In this document: one piece after another, positions 55,632 through 61,976 of the stretch | How positions within the stretch are numbered: the first letter of the stretch is position 1 | Layout: each line of letters begins with the position of its first letter | Source of the DNA: Gracilibacillus timonensis | GTDB taxonomy: Bacteria; Bacillota; Bacilli; Bacillales; Amphibacillaceae | Length of the DNA: 64,000 bases | Assembly (NCBI RefSeq): GCF_900086715.1 | Contig: NZ_FLKH01000010.1 | Coordinates: forward strand, 558,001 to 622,000 | Direction of reading: 5' to 3' | Program-made: the position numbers and the translations under genes | The notes under the pieces: generated by a model | Told to the model about the DNA's origin: nothing | What the model saw: the letters and a program-made list of their open reading frames with translations, nothing else | The model's database searches: none

Positions 55632-55940
55632 CTTATACAAGAACAGCCTCCGTTAAATCAGCCCTGAAATGTATATGGAGAAGACGCTTCAAGTAAACTT
55701 TCTACCCCATCAGGATGGTAAGGCATGAACTTATTTGCGGTTTGCACATCCACCCATCGGATTTCCGATATTTCCTCTTCATCTTGAATCAAAGGAATTC
55801 CATCTATTATTTTTGCTGTAAACGTAAAAAAGATGGCATGATGGCCTTTTTCCATAAACACAGCTTCATTCACTGCAGCAATTTTCTCAACTCGCACGGT
55901 TAAACCGGTCTCCTCTTTTACTTCTCGAATAGCTGCCTGC
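55632..55940. repeat. Direct repeat, copy 2 (NUDIX 3' end)
   Basis: The partner of 52059-52366, in the same orientation, and the end of the longer NUDIX copy. Confidence 0.8.
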
Positions 55941-56050
55941 TCTAATGTCTCTCCCTGTTCGACTGCCCCGCCGGGAAGAGACCAGTCTCCACCATGATTA
56001 TAAACCATTAGAATCTCATTCCCTTTACAGATTTTCCGAACGGGAAAGCC
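55658..56050 (-). pseudogene. NUDIX hydrolase, interrupted by IS200/IS605 (3' part)
   Basis: About 130 residues with an intact Nudix box ([20 protein letters not shown] then ETGL). The frame begins abruptly at the left end of an IS200/IS605 element, with no ribosome binding site at the GTG 56053. The missing first codons are on the far side of the element (57855-57888: MKRIDVAYVLL). Joining the two restores a continuous frame. The gene is therefore split and silent unless the element excises. Confidence 0.8.
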
Positions 56051-56098
56051 CACTACGGTGCGACAGCACCCCCTTTAGGGGTGGGATGAGAGTGAGGT

Positions 56099-56152
56099 CA
56101 GATACGGAGTGCCACTAAAAACCATAAGGTTTTGTGGTGCTTCAAGTATCTG
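56099..56152 (+). repeat. Left-end hairpin of the IS200/IS605 element
   Basis: CAGATAC/GTATCTG and, inside, GTGCCAC-AAAACC with GGTTTT-GTGGTGC form an imperfect palindrome of 54 bases. It is the kind of subterminal structure recognised by TnpA as single-stranded DNA. Confidence 0.7.
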
Positions 56153-56183
56153 AAAATTTCACTCTATATTTATGGTATATCCG

Positions 56184-56212
56184 TTGTAGTTTGTAAACGA
56201 AACTGATACAAT
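56184..56212 (+). promoter_or_regulatory. tnpA promoter, apparently leaderless
   Basis: TTGTAG, 17 bases, TACAAT. The -10 box ends 6 bases before ATG 56219, so the transcript would begin at or near the start codon. Confidence 0.6.
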
Positions 56213-56218
56213 GTGTAT

Positions 56219-56617
56219 ATGAACGAATACAGAAGAACAAACACAACCGTATCATTAATCAACTATCATTTTGTTTTTTGTCCCCGGTATAGAAGGAAAA
56301 TATTCCTTCGTACTGATGTAGAGGAACGATTCAAACAATTAGTCCAAGAAATATGTGAAGAATTAAAAATCGTTATTGTCGCTTTAGAATGTGACAAAGA
56401 CCATACCCACATGTTTCTGAACTCACTACCAACATTTAGCCCTGCTGCTATTATGGCAAAAATCAAAGGAGTGACTTCTAAAAAGTTGAGAGAGGAATTT
56501 CCTCATCTTCAACACTTGCCAAGTCTTTGGACGCGTTCCTATTTGGTATCTACCGCAGGAAATGTATCAAGTGAAACGATGAAGCGTTATGTTGAACAAC
56601 AAAAAACAAGGGGGTGA
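56219..56617 (+). CDS. tnpA: IS200-type Y1 HUH transposase
   Basis: The protein has 132 residues from ATG 56219; a GTG at 56213 would lie upstream of any transcript from the visible promoter. The HUH pair is H62-T-H64 in CDKDHTHMF and the catalytic tyrosine is Y124 in MKRYVEQQ. It cuts and rejoins single-stranded DNA at the element ends. All key residues are present. It overlaps tnpB by GTGA. Confidence 0.93.
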   Translation: MNEYRRTNTTVSLINYHFVFCPRYRRKIFLRTDVEERFKQLVQEICEELKIVIVALECDKDHTHMFLNSLPTFSPAAIMAKIKGVTSKKLREEFPHLQHLPSLWTRSYLVSTAGNVSSETMKRYVEQQKTRG

Positions 56618-57699
56618 ATGATGTGTCACAGACAATAACGATAAAAGTTAAATTGATACCTACAAAAGAACAAGCTTCTATTTTGTCGGAAATGAGTAAA
56701 ACGTATATTTCTGTAATCAATACGCTCGTTTCTGAAATGGTTGATGAAAAGAAAAGCACAAAGAAGTCAAGTAAAGATATTTCTGTATCTTTGCCGAGTG
56801 CGGTTAAAAATCAAGCAATCAAAGATGCTAAAAGCGTATTTAAAAAAGGGAAGAAGAGTAAGTACAAAGTTATTCCTATACTCAAAAAAACTGTATGTGT
56901 TTGGAATAACCAAAACTATTCTTTTGATTCTACGCACATTTCCATGCCGATTATGATGGATGGGAAAGCGAAGAAAATACCTATACGTGCCTTATTCATG
57001 GATAAGGATAACCGTAACATGGATTTGCTGAAACACAAACTAGGCACACTTCGTATCACAAAGAAAGCGAATAAATGGATGGCACAAATTTCTGTCACTA
57101 TACCTACCGTTCAAGGAACAGGTTTAAAAGTCATGGGTGTAGACTTAGGTTTAAAAGTACCTGCTGTTGCTGTAACAGATGATGAAAAGGTACGCTTCTT
57201 TGGTAATGGCAGACAAAATAAATACGTGAAACGAAAATTCCGTTCTGAACGCAAAGCATTAGGCAAAAGAAAAAAGTTAAATGCTATTCGCAATTCAAAG
57301 GACAAGGAACAACGATGGATGAAAGACCAAGACCATCAGGTTAGTCGTGCCATCGTAAATTTTGCAAAAGATCATAGGGTTTCTGTCATTCGTTTAGAAC
57401 AATTAGCGAATATTAGACAGACGGCAAGAACAAGCCGTAAAAACGAAAAGAACCTGCACAGCTGGTCATTCTATCGTCTATCTCAATTCATGGAATACAA
57501 AGCGAATTTAGAAGGTATTAAAGTGGAATATGTGAATCCTGCATACACAAGTCAAACATGCCCTACATGTTTTGAAAAGAATAAGGCACAAGATCGAAAA
57601 TATACGTGTAAATGTGGATTCAAAAAACATCGTGATTTAGTCGGTGCTATGAATATTCGTTATGCACCTGTGATTGATGGTAACAGTCAATCAGCCTAA
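56614..57699 (+). CDS. tnpB: TnpB RNA-guided nuclease (IS605 OrfB)
   Basis: A 361-residue TnpB, ancestor type of Cas12. The RuvC residues are D177 (GVDLGLKVPAVAV), E262 (VIRLEQLANI) and D341 (KHRDLVGAMNIRYA). The zinc finger pairs are SQTCPTCF and YTCKCGF. It is intact. It starts at GTG 56614 within the tnpA stop, so it is translationally coupled. It should cut DNA matching a guide carried by the omegaRNA made from the element's 3' end. Confidence 0.93.
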   Translation: MNDVSQTITIKVKLIPTKEQASILSEMSKTYISVINTLVSEMVDEKKSTKKSSKDISVSLPSAVKNQAIKDAKSVFKKGKKSKYKVIPILKKTVCVWNNQNYSFDSTHISMPIMMDGKAKKIPIRALFMDKDNRNMDLLKHKLGTLRITKKANKWMAQISVTIPTVQGTGLKVMGVDLGLKVPAVAVTDDEKVRFFGNGRQNKYVKRKFRSERKALGKRKKLNAIRNSKDKEQRWMKDQDHQVSRAIVNFAKDHRVSVIRLEQLANIRQTARTSRKNEKNLHSWSFYRLSQFMEYKANLEGIKVEYVNPAYTSQTCPTCFEKNKAQDRKYTCKCGFKKHRDLVGAMNIRYAPVIDGNSQSA

Positions 57700-57854
57700 G
57701 ATGCTATATGCACTGTCTTAGGAAGGGTAATGAGATACCCTCATCTTGAAGGCTGTTCAAAACAGAAATGGACTGCGAACGTTTAGTCATTCAAGAATCC
57801 CACCCGTTAAACCATAAGGTTTAGGGCTTGTGACTTTAGTCGTGGGAGTCTCAA
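57690..57854 (+). ncRNA. omegaRNA (reRNA) scaffold of TnpB
   Basis: After tnpB comes a structured stretch without coding potential, with hairpins GGGTAATGAGATACCC and CCCAC-to-GTGGG, ending GACTTTAGTCGTGGGAGTCT-CAA. This is the usual 3' scaffold of TnpB guide RNAs. The guide would be the flanking sequence from 57855 (GAAGCAACACATAAGC). The 5' end of the RNA may lie inside tnpB. Confidence 0.7.
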
Positions 57855-57888
57855 GAAGCAACACATAAGCTACATCTATTCTTTTCAT
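57855..57888 (-). pseudogene. NUDIX gene 5' fragment
   Basis: ATG 57888, with AAAGGGGAT 6-14 bases upstream, encodes MKRIDVAYVLL and then meets the right end of the IS200/IS605 element. It is the missing start of the NUDIX gene at 55658-56050. Confidence 0.75.
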
Positions 57889-57948
57889 ATTCGATCCCCT
57901 TTGCACTATTTTAGTCAACATGCAGTTATAAGCAGATTAACGATATTA

Positions 57949-58263
57949 TCAAGTGATCATTTTAAGTCCAATCACGGAACCTAAAACAATGGCTATACAC
58001 ACCATCCGCTTCCCATCTTTTGATTCACCATAGAATATCATACCTGTTAATGCGCCGCCAACAACTCCAATTCCTGTCCAAATCGCATAACCTGTTCCCA
58101 TCGGAATGAATTGCAAGGCATAACTCAGTAAAGCAAGACTGGATCCCAATCCCAAAACCAGCAATACGGCCGTCTGCCAATTCTTCTTTACAGCGAGTTG
58201 ATTAATCATATCTACACCAAAAGTTTCCAATAATCCGGCTAAAATTAGAATAAACCAAGCCAT
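57949..58263 (-). CDS. SMR family exporter, YkkD-like subunit
   Basis: A 104-residue four-helix small multidrug resistance protein (AWFILILAGLLETFGVDMIN, with the conserved membrane glutamate in LLETF; YAIWTGIGVVGGALTGMIF). Its ATG overlaps the stop of the first SMR gene (TAATG). Paired SMR genes behind a guanidine-I riboswitch are guanidinium exporters or related transporters. A heterodimer is likely. Confidence 0.92.
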   Translation of the reverse strand: MAWFILILAGLLETFGVDMINQLAVKKNWQTAVLLVLGLGSSLALLSYALQFIPMGTGYAIWTGIGVVGGALTGMIFYGESKDGKRMVCIAIVLGSVIGLKMIT

Positions 58264-58607
58264 TAGGATTCAGCCCCTTCCTCTGTTTGATGATCTGGTG
58301 TGACTAGCTTCAAACCAATTACTCCGCATAATAAGGTTGTTATAAGAATGATTTTCTCCCATTTGAATGCTTCTCCAAAGAAAATAATTCCGGCAATCAC
58401 CGTACCAGCCGTCCCCAAGCCGACAAAGACCGCATAGACCGTTCCAGCTGGAAGTTCTTGCGCCGCTGAAATCATTAAATAATTACTAACGATGATGGCA
58501 ATCACGGTGCCAATCCATGTCCAGATATCATAGGCGTGTGTCAGTCCAATTACCCAAAAGATTTCCAAAAAAGCTGCAATAAATACTCGCATCCAGTGTC
58601 GATTCAT
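58263..58607 (-). CDS. SMR family exporter, YkkC-like subunit
   Basis: A 114-residue four-helix SMR protein (VFIAAFLEIFWVIGLTHAYD with the membrane glutamate in LEIFW; YAVFVGLGTAGTVIAGIIFF). It has a longer acidic tail. AGGAGGTAT precedes the ATG. It is the first gene after the riboswitch. Proton-coupled export of guanidinium is known for riboswitch-linked relatives and is inferred here. Confidence 0.92.
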   Translation of the reverse strand: MNRHWMRVFIAAFLEIFWVIGLTHAYDIWTWIGTVIAIIVSNYLMISAAQELPAGTVYAVFVGLGTAGTVIAGIIFFGEAFKWEKIILITTLLCGVIGLKLVTPDHQTEEGAES

Positions 58608-58658
58608 TGAAAATACCTCCTATTTTCTTCACTGCATCCCATTTTTGATTATAAAGCA

Positions 58659-58709
58659 AAATAAAAAGCCCAGAGAGATAACTGTAAATACAGTTTCTCC
58701 CAGGCTTTT
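58659..58709 (-). terminator. Riboswitch-controlled terminator
   Basis: AAAAGCC-TGGGAGAAACTGT pairs with ACAGTTATCTCTCT-GGGCTTTTT, with a TATTTTG tail on the minus strand. It is located between aptamer and SMR genes; ligand binding would disrupt it. Confidence 0.85.
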
Positions 58710-58792
58710 ATCCCTCCGTGGCACAGCGATTCACTGTGTGTTTTCTCTCGGTCCAGTCCAACATTCGAGTTGCGGAACCCTAGAAAACCTTT
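58702..58792 (-). promoter_or_regulatory. ykkC guanidine-I riboswitch
   Basis: The minus-strand sequence has the ykkC hallmarks CTAGGGTTCCG, GGACTGGACCGAGAGAAAAC, the ACACA hairpin and CCACGGAGGGATAAAAGCC. In this class guanidinium binding turns the downstream genes on. Confidence 0.93.
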
Positions 58793-58872
58793 ACTTCGTC
58801 TAATGTGATATCCATTATACACAAATTTATATATAATTCAAGTTGAGATGTTCCAAAGTGCACTGCTTGAGG

Positions 58873-59436
58873 TTATGCAAATAATTGCTCCATGTCTACT
58901 TCGAAGTTTGGCAGTATCGTGGACTGCACATTCCCTTTTTCTTTTGCAACTGCCTGTTGACGGTATTGTCCTGGTTCGTCAAGGACATACACTTGCACGG
59001 TTTGCAAAAGAGGATTTACCATCCAGTACTCTCTAACACCATACTGCATGTATAAATTCAGTTTAAACACTAAATCATGTGATTGATTGGAAGGGCTAAT
59101 GATCTCAAAAATAATCGTTGGAACGCCAACATATTTATTTTCCTCAAAACCACTTTTATCGCATATGACAGACAAATCCGGGATCACTATTTTTGTTCCT
59201 TCCATTCCTTTATCTTTGAGTTCTATATCGAATGGAGCATGAAAAACTTCACACTCCGAACCTTCCAGACGTCTGAAGAGCTGTGCGTGCAACCTTGATG
59301 ATATTCTTTGATGTTTGGTAGATGGCGATGGAGACATATAAACTAAACCATCCACATACTCGATTAATTGTTCTGATTCCTCGCGCAATTGGTAGAATTC
59401 TTCTAAGGTAATGGTTTTATTTTTGGGTAGACTCAT
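58873..59436 (-). CDS. Uma2-family (DUF820) endonuclease-like protein
   Basis: A 187-residue PD-(D/E)XK fold: TLEEFYQLREESEQLIEYVD, VIPDLSVIC with the aspartate, PTIIFEIISPSNQSHDLVFK with E and K, YGVREYWMVNPL. GAAGGAG precedes the ATG. Uma2 proteins are abundant in cyanobacteria and scattered in Bacilli; their role is unclear. It is a stand-alone gene. The 59437-59701 stretch after it has no recognisable gene. Confidence 0.85.
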   Translation of the reverse strand: MSLPKNKTITLEEFYQLREESEQLIEYVDGLVYMSPSPSTKHQRISSRLHAQLFRRLEGSECEVFHAPFDIELKDKGMEGTKIVIPDLSVICDKSGFEENKYVGVPTIIFEIISPSNQSHDLVFKLNLYMQYGVREYWMVNPLLQTVQVYVLDEPGQYRQQAVAKEKGNVQSTILPNFEVDMEQLFA

Positions 59437-59701
59437 TTTTTAACTCCTTCCCATATTGGAGATCTATCGTTCATTTGAGTAATAAGTATGTTTCATTTAT
59501 CTCTCATTCCTTTTTATTTTATCACATAGTAATTATATAGCCAATCTGCACGGAGTTTTTGTATTAGTTATCTTTTAATCGGATGAAAACTATTCTGATG
59601 ATAAAACCAACATTTCGTTAATCTTTCCATTGGGAATTCATCAAATTTCCTCCATACGCTAAGTATGCTCCGAGGTGCATACATATACCAAACACCTACT
59701 T

Positions 59702-60045
59702 TCAAGTTTTTTGAAAAATCGTAGTCTTTATTCGCTCCAAGAATTGCCTAACTTCTTTTGGAGACGTTAAGATAATAACCTCTTTTTCGTTTGAAAGCGA
59801 ATTCAATTTTTCCAAAATAATAGGTCTCTTTGTGCTTCGATATTTCCATACCCATTGTAGAAACTCCAGCGAAATCCTTTCTTCACACCCTTCCCCCATA
59901 TCAGGTCGGGTCTTATTTCTATATTGAATCCACCGCTTGATGACGCGATAAGTACAAATAGTACGAGAGATATCGAGAAAAATAATCGTGTCTGCTTTAT
60001 GCAAGCGAATTTCCATTGTTCCCCGTAATTCCCGTCGATAATCCA
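59702..60045 (-). pseudogene. DNA topology modulation (FlaR-like) kinase, remnant
   Basis: The C-terminal part of a P-loop kinase-like protein (MEIRLHKADTIIFLDISRTI, TRPDMGEGC, LEFLQWVWKY). Upstream in another frame lies SWIIDGNYG, which fits directly before GTMEIR if one G is added, so there is a frameshift near 60020. The P-loop N-terminal half is absent; the sequence then meets the truncated histidine phosphatase. It is a dead gene. Confidence 0.7.
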
Positions 60046-60052
60046 GCTTTAC

Positions 60053-60421
60053 TTATAAAACAGCATGAACACCTCTTTTTTGAGCAGCCCTGTTGGACTC
60101 GCCACCTTTCCATGCAAAATCATCATCTTGCCAAACCTTTATAATAGCTTGCTGAAAATCTTCCACCGTTTTTTCCGCCAATGTACGTTCTTTCAGTCCC
60201 TCTACTAGCTTCATTTCTTTATCTATATATTCTGCAATCCCTTCCACGGTTTGAATAGCGCGTTCGTATGGACTGGCATATACCTCATCAATAGCTTCTT
60301 TTTTTAGCAATGCCGTTACCATGCTTGCATCAGCAAATCCTTGTTCCGACAAAGGTCTGCCTAACTCATCTGGTGTATATGTCGAATGGGCATGTCGAAC
60401 AAAATATAAATGGGTTTGCAA
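60053..60421 (-). pseudogene. Histidine phosphatase family protein, C-terminally truncated
   Basis: The N-terminal two thirds of a phosphoglycerate-mutase-like phosphatase: the RHG-type motif YFVRHAHSTYTPDELGRPLS and the later PYERAIQTVEGIAEY. TTG 60421 after GGAAGG gives the expected N-terminus; ATG 60439 is an alternative. The frame stops after RGVHAVL, before the second catalytic histidine (usually GTHGN). It is probably inactive. A deletion fused it to the next remnant. Confidence 0.7.
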
Positions 60422-60480
60422 ACGAATCCAACCTTCCATACCTATTTATTCTCGTTATTCTTTTATCGCAAATAATGGCA

Positions 60481-60945
60481 TTAATTGATATCCCCCAAAT
60501 AAACTGGCAACACCTTCCCAGCAACATGCTCCATGATACACTCCCGCATTGTCTGAGGATACAACCGATAGCTCAATAATTCTGATAACGGCAACCATTC
60601 CACACCAATTTGCCCCTCATCTGGAACGGTTCCATTACCTATATCGCTGCTTCCCTCCTTCATTTTACATAAAAACATATACTCCGTTTGGTGTACTTCT
60701 GCATCGAATGCAACATGCTCATGATTTTTCCCAATGTATTCCCGAATAAAGAGGAGGTCACCAATTTCTACACTCGCATTTATTTCTTCTATACATTCTC
60801 TCTTCAAGGTTTGATGAAGATTTTCTCCGTGCTCTTGACCGCCACCAGGTAAAAGATAATAGTAGCTGTCTTCATCCTGCTTCTTAATTGCTAACAATCG
60901 GTCATCCTGCATAATGATCGCTTTTGCCGAATTTCTGATTGGCAT
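60481..60945 (-). CDS. NUDIX hydrolase
   Basis: The protein has 154 residues from ATG 60945, 7 bases after GGGGG; ATG 60951 is too close. The Nudix box is PGGGQEHGENLHQTLKRECI then EEINASV; the usual glycine after EE-x is Asn here. A substrate-side loop HVAFDAEVHQTEYMFLC follows. It resembles small ADP-sugar or nucleotide pyrophosphatases. It is intact, unlike the two other NUDIX copies in the window. Confidence 0.85.
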   Translation of the reverse strand: MPIRNSAKAIIMQDDRLLAIKKQDEDSYYYLLPGGGQEHGENLHQTLKRECIEEINASVEIGDLLFIREYIGKNHEHVAFDAEVHQTEYMFLCKMKEGSSDIGNGTVPDEGQIGVEWLPLSELLSYRLYPQTMRECIMEHVAGKVLPVYLGDIN

Positions 60946-61114
60946 GTTCATCCCCCATTTCTTTTAGCAGGTATTTGCCTGCTACCCTTTTGTACTCATT
61001 TCGTGAACTTTCGTTATCAGTCACTCATTTAAAAACATCTCAGAAATTTGCAAGATATTGATTAGCGTCTGATCATTCACTTTTTTATGAGTTGCCACTC
61101 TAAAAGTTAACATT

Positions 61115-61615
61115 TCATTCCAAAAAATAATCAATGGATTTTATTAAAATTTTCTTACTATCATCTATCGTTCTACATCCTTTTGGCGGGGTGTCAAATA
61201 CAACAAACAACTTGTGCGCTGCTTCCTTTTTCATTTTATAGTCAAGTTCCTGATAACTAATAGTCCCCCAAAATAGTGCTTCTAGTAAATACTGATTACC
61301 TCTTGGTGCTTGATGAAACCACCAAGATTCAAAATACTGAAATAATCTATCTAATGGTTGATTATTATCGTATGCAACAAAGAGACTTCTTAGATGTTTT
61401 TTATAATATTCCCATCCCCTTTGTATGTGGTTACCATCTATAAACATTTCTTCTAAACAAGCATTCCATACCTGAACTATACGCGTTTCAAACTCAGGAT
61501 GAAAATAATCAACAGGGAAAAAATCAATGTGCGGGAATCTCTTTTGCTGATGAACATTATTCAAAAAAACTAAAAAATTCAATTCTTCCGGAACAATAAT
61601 TGTGTAATTTTTCAT
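61115..61615 (-). CDS. Unrecognised 166-residue protein
   Basis: A soluble protein rich in aromatic residues (HIDFFPVDYFHPEFETRIVQ, GWEYYKKHLRSLFVAYDNN, FQYFESWWFHQAPRGNQYLL). GGAGGAGGA lies 12 bases before the ATG. No signal peptide or membrane segment. I do not recognise the family; it may be a contact-dependent immunity-type or phage-associated protein, but nothing supports this directly. Confidence 0.6.
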   Translation of the reverse strand: MKNYTIIVPEELNFLVFLNNVHQQKRFPHIDFFPVDYFHPEFETRIVQVWNACLEEMFIDGNHIQRGWEYYKKHLRSLFVAYDNNQPLDRLFQYFESWWFHQAPRGNQYLLEALFWGTISYQELDYKMKKEAAHKLFVVFDTPPKGCRTIDDSKKILIKSIDYFLE

Positions 61616-61717
61616 GATTTTAACAATCCTCCTCCGATAATGTTATCTTATCATTGTATATAAAGGGAAAAAGCTATTCAAATAATGATAGAAGGTAAGA
61701 CGATTGATTCCATCTAA

Positions 61718-61891
61718 TTATTTTCTTCTAAGTACGGTATTAAGGTATAGGTTCTTTTTAATACGTATAAATGTAGCAAAAACCTGTGACAAGCAAGCCT
61801 TCGCTCGAATGATTTCCTGATAATACTTCGTTTGCTCCATTCGTGTAAATGAAGCAAGAGCACCTAATTCACTTATAAAAACACCCAACAC
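61718..61891 (-). CDS. Possible 57-residue ORF
   Basis: GTG 61891 after GGAAGG encodes SELGALASFTRMEQTKYYQE, then IIRAKACLSQVFATFIRIKK and a short basic end. The composition is protein-like, but the start lies inside the alpha-mannosidase terminator hairpin. It may be an intergenic repeat that happens to be open. The rest of 61616-61976 shows nothing else. Confidence 0.2.
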   Translation of the reverse strand: MLGVFISELGALASFTRMEQTKYYQEIIRAKACLSQVFATFIRIKKNLYLNTVLRRK

Positions 61892-61933
61892 ATCGGTTAA
61901 CCTTCCTTAAAGATAGTTTATCCGAGTGTTGGG
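61876..61933 (-). terminator. Terminator of the alpha-mannosidase gene
   Basis: ACCCAACACTCGGATAA pairs with TTAACCGATGTGTTGGGT around a 17-base loop, with GTTTTTATAAG after the stem on the minus strand. The plus side also has TATTTTT. Confidence 0.8.
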
Positions 61934-61976
61934 TATTTTTCCATATCTATTTAGTTAAAGAACATATGACATCCTC

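Larger units (their letters stand above)
56048..57854 (+). mobile_element. IS200/IS605 element (tnpA + tnpB)
   Basis: The limits are inferred from the split NUDIX gene and are good to a few bases. It has left-end hairpins (GGTGC-GCACC; a large one at 56099-56152), tnpA and tnpB in one operon, and the conserved 3' end CCCACCCGTTAAACC to GTGACTTTAGTCGTGGGAG. No inverted repeats or target duplication, as expected for the family. Confidence 0.85.
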
